Shown here: in pieces, positions 17,776-25,467 of the stretch
How positions within the stretch are numbered: the stretch's first letter is position 1
Layout: each line of letters begins with the position of its first letter
Source of the DNA: Pseudarthrobacter sp. IC2-21
Lineage (GTDB): Bacteria > Actinomycetota > Actinomycetes > Actinomycetales > Micrococcaceae
Direction: 5' to 3'
Assembly (NCBI RefSeq): GCF_034048115.1
Contig: NZ_CP139145.1
Location: 4,154,001-4,218,000, forward strand
Length of the DNA: 64,000 nt
Notes under the pieces: generated by a model
What the model was told of the DNA's origin: nothing
The model's input: the letters and a program-made list of their open reading frames with translations, nothing else
Databases searched by the model: none
Position numbers and translations under genes: made by a program

Positions 17776-18540
17776 ATGAACCGAGCCCTACCAATCTTGG
17801 GGGTCGCAGGGCTGGCACTGCTCACCGCCTCCGCACCGGCCTTTGCCGGCACAGACGACAACACCAAAAAGGTCCTCGTCTGCCATGCCACAAGCAGTGC
17901 CACCAACCCCTACATAGCCACCTTCATCAGCATTAACGCCCTGAGCAGCCACAGGCTCGAAACGGCAGACATCGTGGCGCCTAATTCCGTGCTGACGGAC
18001 GGCCATAACTGGACGACTGCAGGAATGGCCAACTTTGCCAAGTACTGCACAGCCACCGCGCCCGTTGAGGAGAAGCCACCCACGGAGGAAGAACCGCCGG
18101 CGGAACAACCACCCACCGAAGAAGAGCCGCCGGCCGAACAACCACCCACGGAGGAAGAACCGCCGGCTGAACAGCCACCCACAGAGGAACAGCCGCCGGT
18201 GGAACAACCTCCCACCGAGGAGCAGCCGACGGCGGAACAGCCGACCACCGAGGAGCAGCCGACGGTGGAAAAGCCGGCGGTGTTAACGGAAACCCCGGTC
18301 ACGCCCGCCCCGGCCGCGGAAAAGCCTGCGGGCCAGGCGGCCGTCCCTCAGCGTGCGGTCGCCAAGGTACCGGCGGCCGTCGTCAGCCGCGGCACCAATC
18401 AGGGCTACAACGCGCAGACGTCCGTCACAGGAACCGGTGGAAGCACCACCTGGCTGGCCGGGCTGGGCGTCCTGCTTGGTGCGGGGGCCGTGGTCTCCGT
18501 CCGGCGCAAGTCCCGCACCGAATCGCCGACGGCGGGCTGA
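17776..18540 (+). CDS. secreted Pro/Glu-rich repeat surface protein with C-terminal membrane anchor
   Basis: A 254-residue exported protein. It has a signal peptide (residues 1-24, cleavage near AFA-G) and a small N-terminal domain with C36 and C91 (VCHATSSATNPY, NFAKYC). Then come six 11-residue repeats of the type PPTEEEPPAEQ (101-166), a linker, and a C-terminal tail with a hydrophobic helix (WLAGLGVLLGAGAVVSV) ending in RRKSR. That tail has the layout of a sortase sorting signal, but no canonical LPxTG is present; the nearest sequence is TSVTGTGG. A sortase gene follows. The Pro/Glu stalk probably spans the cell wall. Confidence 0.8.
   Translation: MNRALPILGVAGLALLTASAPAFAGTDDNTKKVLVCHATSSATNPYIATFISINALSSHRLETADIVAPNSVLTDGHNWTTAGMANFAKYCTATAPVEEKPPTEEEPPAEQPPTEEEPPAEQPPTEEEPPAEQPPTEEQPPVEQPPTEEQPTAEQPTTEEQPTVEKPAVLTETPVTPAPAAEKPAGQAAVPQRAVAKVPAAVVSRGTNQGYNAQTSVTGTGGSTTWLAGLGVLLGAGAVVSVRRKSRTESPTAG
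18076..18273 (+). repeat. six tandem 33-bp coding repeats
   Basis: Six 33-bp units encode PPTEEEPPAEQ-type 11-mers in the surface protein. The first three are nearly identical, and the last two have CCG-ACG in place of CCG-CCG, so copies degrade toward the 3' end. In-frame expansion or contraction would change stalk length without a frameshift. Confidence 0.85.
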
Positions 18541-18567
18541 CCCGCCCGAGTCGCCAGCCATACCGGT

Positions 18568-18601
18568 GAGGGCGCCCCGTCAGTCCCGGCGGGGCGCCCT
18601 C
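18568..18601 (+). terminator. GC-rich hairpin after surface-protein gene
   Basis: GAGGGCGCCCCG at 18568-18579 pairs with CGGGGCGCCCTC at 18590-18601 across 10 nt. It lies 28 bp after the stop of the surface-protein gene and before the sortase. No T-run follows, so it may only attenuate transcription. Confidence 0.6.
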
Positions 18602-18678
18602 GCCGCATTCCCTATCAGCCTCACCCGGCACCAGCACCGATCAACACCAGCACCGGCCAGCGGCGCGGAAAGGGCCCC

Positions 18679-19446
18679 ATGTCGAAGCCGCCCGCCAGGC
18701 ACACCGCCCGCGGACGCGTGGTGCGCGCGTCCCGTTGGAACCGCCTGAACAGGGGGGACCTGGCTATTCTCCTGTGCGGTGTCCTGGGTTTCCTGTCGCT
18801 GACATTCGGCGGCCCGTTACTTAGCCCGCCGGACGTCGGCAACCACGGGGGGTCCGGCGTCCGCGCGGCCGAAATTGCGGCACCTTCGGTAGCGCCGCCG
18901 TCGTCCGTTCCCATGCCCTCGCAACCCGCGGAACAGGCGTCCACGGCGGCACCCTTGTCCGTCGCCCCATCAGCGACGCCCGTCGCCGGACCGGTGCTGC
19001 CCGATGCTTCCGCACCCCTGCGGGTCCGGTACCAGGCGGCGGCCATCGACACCGAGGTCCATCCGCTCGAACCGGATGCCGCCGCGGCTGCCAGCCGGAC
19101 TGTTGTGCCCCCGTCCACCATGGACGGCTATTGGCTGACACCTTTCGGAGTTCCGGGCAGCGGCTCCGGCAATACCACGTACATCATCGGGCACAGCTGG
19201 GAGGACCGGGATGCCCCGTTCAACCACCTCAGCTCCCGGGCAAACACAGGAGACGGGTTCGACGTCGTCACGGCCACCGGCACCATCCGCTACCGCGTTG
19301 ACTCTGTCACCACCTACCTCAAGGCCAGCCTTAAGGACAGCCCCATCTGGGATATAGTGCCCAATCGCGTTGTGCTGATCAGCTGCTACACCGAGGATCC
19401 CTGGGGGAAGAACGTGGTGGTTTCGGCCTCTCCTGCGGCCGGCTGA
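18679..19446 (+). CDS. class E/F-like sortase
   Basis: A 255-residue membrane-anchored transpeptidase. It has a cytoplasmic basic N-terminus, one membrane helix (about 27-48), a Pro/Ala/Ser-rich linker (60-112), then the sortase domain. The catalytic histidine is H172 in YIIGHSW and the cysteine is C236 in VLISCYTEDPWGKNVVV. The usual catalytic arginine after the cysteine is not seen; K244 occupies that stretch. It probably anchors the surface protein encoded 138 bp upstream. Actinobacterial class E and F sortases are the nearest groups by layout. Confidence 0.83.
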   Translation: MSKPPARHTARGRVVRASRWNRLNRGDLAILLCGVLGFLSLTFGGPLLSPPDVGNHGGSGVRAAEIAAPSVAPPSSVPMPSQPAEQASTAAPLSVAPSATPVAGPVLPDASAPLRVRYQAAAIDTEVHPLEPDAAAAASRTVVPPSTMDGYWLTPFGVPGSGSGNTTYIIGHSWEDRDAPFNHLSSRANTGDGFDVVTATGTIRYRVDSVTTYLKASLKDSPIWDIVPNRVVLISCYTEDPWGKNVVVSASPAAG

Positions 19447-19541
19447 CTGGCTGGCGACGACGGGGTACACGCCGGCCCGCACTCGTCCAGTCCGAACTCC
19501 CGGCCCTGTTCAAGGACCGCCGTCCGGCACAAAATGGGGTT

Positions 19542-20060
19542 ATGACTCCCGAACCCTTCAGTGGACCGCCCCCGCTCCTGGTGGGGGTACTGCCCAACCA
19601 GCACCCGGAAGTGCTGACCACCGCGGCTAACCTTGCGGCACGGCTTTCGGTGCCTTTGCTGTGCGCCTATGTTGACGAAGCCAGCTACCTGGTGGAGTGG
19701 GATCCCGCCCGGTCGGCGCACCGCCTCTCACTCCATCCCGGGGAGGACGACGACGACGTCCGGGCTGTGACCACAGGCATTAGGGCCGACATTGAACGCA
19801 GCGTGGCACACAGCAGGGCAAACGGCGTGCAGGTGGAATGGACACTGCGAACCCTCACGGGCGACCCCGCGCGCGCCCTCGCCCGCCTCGCCGCCGAAAC
19901 CGACGCGCCCATGATCATCGTGGGCACCTCGGAACGCGGCCTGTCCCACCGGATTTCCGAGATGCTTAACGGCTCCGTAGGGCTCTGGCTGACCCATCAC
20001 CAAAGCCGGCCCGTGCTGGTTGTCCCCTACCGCCGGGCGGCACACGAGGACCGTGAATAG
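19542..20060 (+). CDS. universal stress protein (UspA) family
   Basis: A 172-residue single-domain Usp protein. The N-terminus PLLVGVLPNQHPEVLTTAANLA and the C-terminal nucleotide-binding signature IIVGTSERGLSHRISEMLNGSVGLWLTHHQSRPVLVVP fit the family (G-2x-G-9x-G-S/T pattern). ATP-binding Usp proteins modulate stress survival in actinobacteria. It stands alone, with a strong terminator about 130 bp downstream. No regulator was recognised. Confidence 0.82.
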   Translation: MTPEPFSGPPPLLVGVLPNQHPEVLTTAANLAARLSVPLLCAYVDEASYLVEWDPARSAHRLSLHPGEDDDDVRAVTTGIRADIERSVAHSRANGVQVEWTLRTLTGDPARALARLAAETDAPMIIVGTSERGLSHRISEMLNGSVGLWLTHHQSRPVLVVPYRRAAHEDRE

Positions 20061-20190
20061 CGTGTTGAAGCGGCCTGGAAAATAAAGCGAAAGTAGTTAT
20101 TCGAGGTGGTGGCGGACAGCCATACTGGCAAGTAAGCTGGACCGAGCAGAGAGATCCGGCCAGGGGGCCGGACAGATCTGCCCAAAGGCT

Positions 20191-20235
20191 GCTCCGGAGT
20201 GCGTATCCCCCAATAACGCACTCCGGAGCTTTTTT
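20191..20235 (+). terminator. strong rho-independent terminator
   Basis: GCTCCGGAGTGCGT at 20191-20204 pairs perfectly with ACGCACTCCGGAGC at 20216-20229, followed by six T residues. The loop contains five consecutive C. A smaller hairpin (TCCGGCC/GGCCGGA) lies about 25 bp before it. It separates the stress-protein gene from csoR and could also end a small RNA. Confidence 0.88.
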
Positions 20236-20257
20236 GTGTCCGGAACTGAGGAACTCA

Positions 20258-20300
20258 TACCCCCACCGGGTACTTGTGGCATACCCCCTTGGGGTATAGG
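20258..20300 (+). promoter_or_regulatory. two CsoR operators and leaderless promoter of the copper operon
   Basis: Two palindromes of the CsoR type precede csoR: TACCCCCACCGGGTA at 20258-20272 and ATACCCCCTTGGGGTAT at 20281-20297. The second overlaps a likely -10 (TATAGG, 20295-20300) only 8 nt before the ATG at 20309, so the transcript is probably leaderless. CsoR would block this promoter until Cu(I) binds. Confidence 0.78.
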
Positions 20301-20308
20301 TTGGACTC

Positions 20309-20656
20309 ATGGAATCTTCCCAGGCAACCGTCCCCTTGCAGGCTGATGCCCAGCCCGCGCCGCCGCATGGCTACACCGCCAACAAGGACGCCTATTTGCG
20401 AAGGCTCAAGCGGATCGAGGGGCAAGTCCGCGGCATTGCCCGGATGGTGGATGAGGACAAATACTGCATCGACATCCTGACTCAGGTTTCCGCTGTCACC
20501 AAGGCGCTGCACGCCGTCAGCCTGGGCCTTGTCGAGGAACACATCGGCCACTGCGTCGTGGGCGCGGCCGCCGAACCCGATCCTGACTTGCGGGCTGAAG
20601 CGATCGACGCCAAGGTCAAGGAGGCAGCGGAAGCAATCGGCCGCCTCCTGCGGTGA
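20309..20656 (+). CDS. csoR: copper-sensing transcriptional repressor CsoR
   Basis: A 115-residue all-helical CsoR/RcnR-family repressor. The Cu(I) ligands fit the Cys-His-Cys set: C53 in DKYCIDIL, H78 and C82 in EEHIGHC. The preceding RRLKRIEGQVRGIARMV segment is the conserved first helix. Copper binding releases DNA and derepresses copZ and copA, which follow on the same strand. Two matching G/C-tract palindromes lie immediately upstream. The first 25 residues are variable; an internal start is unlikely given the leaderless promoter spacing. Confidence 0.92.
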   Translation: MESSQATVPLQADAQPAPPHGYTANKDAYLRRLKRIEGQVRGIARMVDEDKYCIDILTQVSAVTKALHAVSLGLVEEHIGHCVVGAAAEPDPDLRAEAIDAKVKEAAEAIGRLLR

Positions 20657-20733
20657 CCCTCCAGCCACCGCCCAACCAGACCCACCCAACCCGGGGCCAG
20701 GCCAACCTGCCGGCCCCCTTTAAAGGAGCAACC

Positions 20734-20964
20734 ATGAGCACCGTCTCCACCACTGTCAGCGTGTCCGGCATGACCTGCGGCCACTGCATTTCCTCCGTCA
20801 CCGAAGAAATTGAATCCCTCGCCGGTGTTGAAGAGGTCGCCGTGGACCTCAACGCCGGGGGCATCTCCACTGTCACCATTACCTCCAGCCAGGAATTGTC
20901 GCCGGCCGAGATCGGCGAAGCGGTGGCCGAAGCCGGCTACCTGGTTGTGGCAAACGAAGCGTAA
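20734..20964 (+). CDS. copZ: copper chaperone CopZ (heavy-metal-associated domain)
   Basis: A 76-residue ferredoxin-like HMA domain with the copper-binding motif GMTCGHC (cysteines 15 and 18). It carries Cu(I) in the cytoplasm and hands it to the P-type ATPase encoded 43 bp downstream. AAAGGAG lies 7 nt before the ATG. It is the middle gene of csoR-copZ-copA. Confidence 0.92.
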   Translation: MSTVSTTVSVSGMTCGHCISSVTEEIESLAGVEEVAVDLNAGGISTVTITSSQELSPAEIGEAVAEAGYLVVANEA

Positions 20965-21007
20965 CTACTCAGAAGGCGGGCCACGCACCGTGCACACAGA
21001 GGACTTA

Positions 21008-23422
21008 ATGAGCCAAGCGGGTAACCGGGTGGTTGAACTGGACATCGAGGGCATGACCTGTGCCTCGTGCGTGAACCGCGTGGAACGGAAACTCCGCAAG
21101 CTCGACGGCGTGGAAGCCTCCGTGAATCTCCCCCTGGAATCCGCCCACGTCACGGCTCCGGCAGGCATCACGGACCAGCAGATCGTGGACACCGTGAACG
21201 CCACTGGCTACAAAGCCACCCTCCGCCAGCCCCCCGCCCCCACTCACCAAGATCCGCACGATCTGGGTGGTCACGGTGGTCACGGTGGTCCGGAAGACGG
21301 GTACACCAGTTCCCCGGATGGCCAGAGCACCGACTCCGGTGACATGCGGAAGCGTGCGTCTGAGGGAGGAACGACCGAGCACGCGGAGCATGTGTCCGAA
21401 GGCGGTGCGCAACGGGACCATGGGGCCAATGGAGGAGCCGCTGCCAAACTCAGGCCGCGGCTGATTGTGGCGGCAGTCCTGACGGTTCCGGTGTTCCTGA
21501 TCTCGATGGTCCCGGCCCTGCAGTTCCCGAACTGGGGCTGGGTGGCGGGAGTGCTGGCCCTTCCCGTGGTGAGCTGGGCGGCCTGGCCGTTCCACCGCGC
21601 CGCCGCCGTCAACGCACACCATTTTGCCTCCACCATGGACACCCTCGTCTCCATCGGGGTCGCGGCCGCGTACCTTTTCAGCGTCTGGCAGCTGGCGCTT
21701 GACCCGCGCCTGACTGAGCACCCTGGCATGGAAGGCATGGAATCCGGCGGCCTGTACTTTGAAGTCGCCGCGGTGGTCACCTCCTTCCTGCTCCTGGGCC
21801 GGTTCCTCGAAGCCAACGCCAAAGAAAAGGCCGGCGATGCCCTGAAGGCACTGTTGAACCTCGGCGCCAAGGACGCCACAGTCCTCCAGGACGGCACCGA
21901 ACACCAAATCCCCGCCGATCAGCTCCGCGTGGGGGACGTTGTGGTGGTCCGCCCCGGCGAGAAAATCGCCACCGACGGCGTCGTTCTCGAAGGCAGCTCC
22001 GCCGTCGACGCGTCCCTGCTGACCGGCGAATCCGTCCCGGTAGAGGTTGGGCCCGAAAGCAAGGTCACCGGCGCCACAATCAACACCTCGGGACGCCTGC
22101 TGGTCCGGGCTACCCGGGTCGGCTCCGAGACGACCCTTGCCCAGATGGCGCGGCTGGTGTCCCAGGCCCAGACCGGAAAGGCGCCCATCGCGCGGCTGGC
22201 CGACCGGATCAGCGGGGTCTTTGTCCCCCTGGTGCTGGTCATCGCCGTGGTCACGTTTGGGCTGTGGCTCGTGGCCAGCGGCCCGGCAGTTGATCCTGCC
22301 GAACTTCGGGCCGCGTTCACCGCCGCGGTCACGGTCCTGGTCATCGCCTGTCCCTGCGCACTGGGCCTCGCCACTCCCGTGGGCCTCCTCACCGGCACCG
22401 GTCGCGGGGCCCAGCTGGGCATCCTGATCAAGGGCCCGCAGGTCCTCGAAGACACCCGAACCGTGGACACCATCCTGCTGGACAAGACCGGCACCATCAC
22501 CAGCGGGAAGCTCTCCGTGGCGGGGACCGCGGCGTTTGAGGGCCACCTGGAGCGTGACGTGCTGCGCCTCGCCGGTGCTGTCGAGGCCGCGTCGGAGCAC
22601 CCCATCGCCCGCGCCATCGCGGCAGCAGCCCAGCAGGTGCAGGCCACGTACGACGGCGGCCGGTTGCCCGCCGTCGAACACTTCCGTTCGGCGCCCGGCG
22701 GCGGAGTGGCCGGAACCGTGGGGGGCCGCGTCATCCTGGCGGGCCGCACGGGCTGGCTGAGGGAGAACGGCGTCAGCATCACCGCGTTGCAGCAGGAAAC
22801 ACTGGATGCTGCGGAGGCGGGCGGCGCCACGGCCATCTGGGTTGCGGTGGACGGGGTTCCGGCCGGCATCATCAGCCTGCAGGACACGATCAAGCCGGGC
22901 TCGGCGGCGGCCATTGAACGGCTGAAGGGGCTGGGGCTGAGGCCTATCCTGCTGACCGGAGACAACGCCGCCGTGGCCGCACAGGTGGCTGCCGCCGTCG
23001 GGATCTCCCCCGGTGACGTTCACGCCGCCGTGCTGCCGGCCGGAAAGGTCGAGGCGGTAAAAAAGCTCCAGGCCGGGGGTGCCACGGTGGCCATGGCCGG
23101 GGACGGCGTGAACGACGCCGCCGCCCTGGCGCAGGCCGATCTTGGCATCGCCATGGGCTCAGGCACCGACGTGGCGATTGAAGCGGCAGACCTCACCGTC
23201 ATGGGCGATGACCTCGGCCAGGTCGCCCAGGCGATCGAACTCTCCCGGCGGACCCTGGCCACCATCAAAACCAACCTGTTCTGGGCCTTTTTCTACAACG
23301 CCATCGGCATTCCGGTGGCTGCCCTGGGCCTGTTGAACCCGATGCTGGCCGGTGGTGCGATGGCGGCGAGCTCGGTCCTGGTGGTGGCGAACTCGCTGCG
23401 GCTGCGCAGCTTCGGCAAATAG
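21008..23422 (+). CDS. copA: Cu(I)-exporting P1B-type ATPase CopA
   Basis: An 804-residue copper pump. One N-terminal metal-binding domain (C18 and C21 in GMTCASC) is followed by a His/Gly-rich, poorly structured linker (about 75-150; repeated HGG). The ATPase core then shows TGES in the actuator domain, the membrane CPC motif in VIACPCALGLATP, the phosphorylation site DKTGTITSG, the nucleotide-binding SEHP and the hinge GDGVNDAAALAQAD. The start at 21008 is preceded by AGAGG. The His-rich linker may hold extra copper. A perfect 24-bp-stem palindrome follows the stop. Confidence 0.93.
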   Translation: MSQAGNRVVELDIEGMTCASCVNRVERKLRKLDGVEASVNLPLESAHVTAPAGITDQQIVDTVNATGYKATLRQPPAPTHQDPHDLGGHGGHGGPEDGYTSSPDGQSTDSGDMRKRASEGGTTEHAEHVSEGGAQRDHGANGGAAAKLRPRLIVAAVLTVPVFLISMVPALQFPNWGWVAGVLALPVVSWAAWPFHRAAAVNAHHFASTMDTLVSIGVAAAYLFSVWQLALDPRLTEHPGMEGMESGGLYFEVAAVVTSFLLLGRFLEANAKEKAGDALKALLNLGAKDATVLQDGTEHQIPADQLRVGDVVVVRPGEKIATDGVVLEGSSAVDASLLTGESVPVEVGPESKVTGATINTSGRLLVRATRVGSETTLAQMARLVSQAQTGKAPIARLADRISGVFVPLVLVIAVVTFGLWLVASGPAVDPAELRAAFTAAVTVLVIACPCALGLATPVGLLTGTGRGAQLGILIKGPQVLEDTRTVDTILLDKTGTITSGKLSVAGTAAFEGHLERDVLRLAGAVEAASEHPIARAIAAAAQQVQATYDGGRLPAVEHFRSAPGGGVAGTVGGRVILAGRTGWLRENGVSITALQQETLDAAEAGGATAIWVAVDGVPAGIISLQDTIKPGSAAAIERLKGLGLRPILLTGDNAAVAAQVAAAVGISPGDVHAAVLPAGKVEAVKKLQAGGATVAMAGDGVNDAAALAQADLGIAMGSGTDVAIEAADLTVMGDDLGQVAQAIELSRRTLATIKTNLFWAFFYNAIGIPVAALGLLNPMLAGGAMAASSVLVVANSLRLRSFGK

Positions 23423-23438
23423 GAGCACCGGCCCAACC

Positions 23439-23490
23439 AGGTAGCGCTAACTGTCGTTTTGACGCTTCAAAACGACAGTTAGCGCTACCT
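23439..23490. repeat. perfect 24-bp-stem palindrome after copA
   Basis: Bases 23439-23462 are exactly complementary to 23467-23490 around the 4-nt loop CGCT; the arm starts AGGTAGCGCTAACTGTCG. It sits between the converging copA and DUF2277 genes. It can act as a bidirectional terminator (T-rich and A-rich ends flank the loop), but the length and perfection are more than termination needs. Confidence 0.85.
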
Positions 23491-23509
23491 AGATGACGGG
23501 AGGCTCCGC

Positions 23510-23782
23510 TCAGGCGGTACCGAAGCGGATGGCGGAGCGGGCCTTGGCCTTGGCCGCCTCCTCGTCCCGGTCCTTGGCGGGCGCATGTGTCACCAGCGAG
23601 TCCAGCAGGTGCTGCGTGACATGCGCGATTTCATGCACTGCCGCTTCGAAGGCTTCCTCATTGGCCTTGGACGGCTTGGTGCTCCCGCTGACCTTGCGCA
23701 CGTACTGCAGGGCGGCCGCGTGCACTTCCTCGGACGTGGCGTGCGGTTCATAGTTATGGAGGGTTCGAATATTCCGGCACAT
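23510..23782 (-). CDS. DUF2277 domain protein
   Basis: A 90-residue protein matching DUF2277: MCRNIRTLHNYEP at the start, ALQYVRKVSGSTKPS in the middle, and a C-terminal RSAIRFG. It is a small, mainly helical actinobacterial family of unknown function. The N-terminal MCRNI is diagnostic and fixes the start. It converges on copA. The 215-bp gap to the WXG100 gene contains a 14-bp palindrome, CCGATCCGGATCGG, at 23957-23970. Confidence 0.85.
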   Translation of the reverse strand: MCRNIRTLHNYEPHATSEEVHAAALQYVRKVSGSTKPSKANEEAFEAAVHEIAHVTQHLLDSLVTHAPAKDRDEEAAKAKARSAIRFGTA

Positions 23783-23997
23783 ACGGTCATGCTAGGCTCT
23801 GGAACGCCCGGAATCGACCCCCTGCCGCGGGCCGCCCCGGGAGGCACTCCCGTGGTGAGGGCTGCATGGGCAGCGGTGCCCATCGACGGGGTTTGCGGGG
23901 CCGGGATAGGTTGGGGGCAATGGATCTCCCGGATGAGCCGGGGGCCGCTGGGGATGCCGATCCGGATCGGATCCAATGACTTTATGAGGAGAAACTG

Positions 23998-24261
23998 ATG
24001 GCTATTTGGGGCGCAGATGTAGAGCAGCTCAGGACTCTTGGCACGAAGCTGCAGGCCGGTGCTTCCACGATCGAGCAGGAGCGGAGCAACCTGACCCGCA
24101 TGCTGGACAGCACCCAGTGGAAGGGCCCGGACGCGGACCACTTCCGCGGCGAATGGTCCGGCACGCACACGAGTGCGCTGAACCAGGTCATCCAGGCGCT
24201 CAAGGATGCCGGCCAGAAGGCCACCAGGAACGCCAATGAGCAGGATCAGGCTTCCCGCTAA
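23998..24261 (+). CDS. WXG100-family (ESAT-6-like) protein
   Basis: An 87-residue helix-turn-helix-type protein with the WxG signature as QWKGPDADHF at residues 40-49 and few hydrophobics, as in type VII secretion substrates. No eccC, eccD, mycosin or LXG/toxin gene is nearby, so it is an orphan here. Actinobacteria often encode such single WXG100 proteins away from the ESX locus. It has a very good ribosome-binding site (GAGGAGAA) and its own terminator, which suggests an independently expressed gene. Confidence 0.83.
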   Translation: MAIWGADVEQLRTLGTKLQAGASTIEQERSNLTRMLDSTQWKGPDADHFRGEWSGTHTSALNQVIQALKDAGQKATRNANEQDQASR

Positions 24262-24278
24262 ACCCGCTCTGCCTGCAA

Positions 24279-24307
24279 GGGGGCCCGGACGAACCGTCCG
24301 GGCCCCC
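24279..24307 (+). terminator. terminator of the WXG100 gene
   Basis: GGGGGCCCGGAC at 24279-24290 pairs perfectly with GTCCGGGCCCCC at 24296-24307 around the loop GAACC; CTTTAAT follows shortly after. It starts 18 bp past the WXG100 stop. Confidence 0.78.
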
Positions 24308-24394
24308 GTACTTTAATCGGCGGATTGCGTTGGGGGTGCACCGCTGCCAGATGCGCAGCCCCGGGTGCGTGGCACCTGCTAAACGCCCCGGCAC

Positions 24395-25396
24395 TCAGGG
24401 AACGGGTTCGACGTCGTTCGCGTGATCCAGCGGTGCGGCCGTGCCAGCGAGGGCGGCCGCCCCGGCGCGCAGTTCATCCAGCCGGACCAAAACCACGCCC
24501 GCGACGATAAGCACACCGCCCAGCAACTGAACAGGGCCCGGCAGCTCGCCCAGAAGCAGCCAGGCCCAGATCACGGCGAACAGCACCTCGGTCAGCGAGA
24601 CGAAGGACGCCACCTTGGAGCCGAGCGCGCGGGCAGCCATGATGCCGGAAACATAGGCCAGGACAGTGGCGAGTATGACCAGCCCGGCCAGGGCCGCCCA
24701 CCACGGCGCAATCCAGGGGCCCAGCCGGGTATCCCCGGTACTGAACGCCATGGGCAGGAGTCCCGTGGCGCCGGCCAGCCACATCACCACGGCACCCACC
24801 AGCAGTCCGGCCGATGCCAGGACGATGGGCGGCAGCGAATCGTTCTCCTTCGCCGTGATGAAGAAATAGATGGCCAGGCAGACTGCGGCGGCCAGGCCCC
24901 AGAGGACCCCCACCACGTCGATTTTGACGGCACCGGCAAGGTCCAGCACCAGCACCAGGCCCGCGAGGGAGAGCACAGTTCCGCCGAAAGTCAGGATCCG
25001 CGGACGTTTGCGGCTGGCAATCCAGAGCCACAGCACAATGAGGACCGGGGCGAGGTACTCAAGCAGCAGCGCCACGCCGACCGACAGGCGGGCAACGGCG
25101 TTGAAATAGAAGAGTTGGCAGGCTGCCACGCCGATCAGGCCGAAGAGGGCTATGGTGACCCAGTTGTCCCTGAGTTGGTGCCACCGGCCCTGCAAGGCCA
25201 GGGCCGCGGGAAGTGCCAGGATCAGCGCGGCGCCGGTCAAGCGGGCGGTCACGGCGGCCCCGGGGGACCATCCGGACTCCAGAAGAGCCTTGGCAAAGGA
25301 ACCGGAAAGGCCGAACACGGCAGAGGAGAACAGCGCAATTCCCAGGCCGGAGCCGAGGAACCCGCGCGCGGCGGCGGGATTGAGGGCGGCAGACAC
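24395..25396 (-). CDS. EamA/DMT-family transporter
   Basis: A 333-residue membrane protein with ten hydrophobic segments in two five-helix EamA repeats; FAKALLESGWSPGAAVTARL in the first half and SLTEVLFAVIWAWLLLGELP in the second are characteristic. DMT transporters export small metabolites such as amino acids. It is divergent from a CGNR zinc-finger gene 71 bp away, with an inverted repeat between them, which suggests local control. The substrate is unknown. Confidence 0.87.
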   Translation of the reverse strand: MSAALNPAAARGFLGSGLGIALFSSAVFGLSGSFAKALLESGWSPGAAVTARLTGAALILALPAALALQGRWHQLRDNWVTIALFGLIGVAACQLFYFNAVARLSVGVALLLEYLAPVLIVLWLWIASRKRPRILTFGGTVLSLAGLVLVLDLAGAVKIDVVGVLWGLAAAVCLAIYFFITAKENDSLPPIVLASAGLLVGAVVMWLAGATGLLPMAFSTGDTRLGPWIAPWWAALAGLVILATVLAYVSGIMAARALGSKVASFVSLTEVLFAVIWAWLLLGELPGPVQLLGGVLIVAGVVLVRLDELRAGAAALAGTAAPLDHANDVEPVP

Positions 25397-25406
25397 CGGC
25401 GCCTCC

Positions 25407-25439
25407 TGTCAGGAGTAAAGTGGGGTTATGGTCCTGACA
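25407..25439. promoter_or_regulatory. 8-bp inverted repeat in the EamA/CGNR divergent gap
   Basis: TGTCAGGA at 25407-25414 is exactly inverted as TCCTGACA at 25432-25439 with a 17-bp spacer. It lies centrally in the 71-bp region between two divergent starts. It fits a dimer-binding operator for the adjacent regulator, controlling both genes. Confidence 0.55.
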
Positions 25440-25467
25440 TTACGCCCGGCTTTGGTAAGGAGTCAAG

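Noticed and set aside
18500-18540. A standard LPxTG sorting signal in the surface protein
   Set aside because: No LPxTG or LAxTG sequence is present before the C-terminal helix; only a loosely similar VTGTG.
21005-23023. Long open frame (672 codons) on the reverse strand opposite copA
   Set aside because: It mirrors the high-GC codon bias of copA, lacks any domain-like sequence (His/Arg/Gly-rich), and copA has every expected motif.
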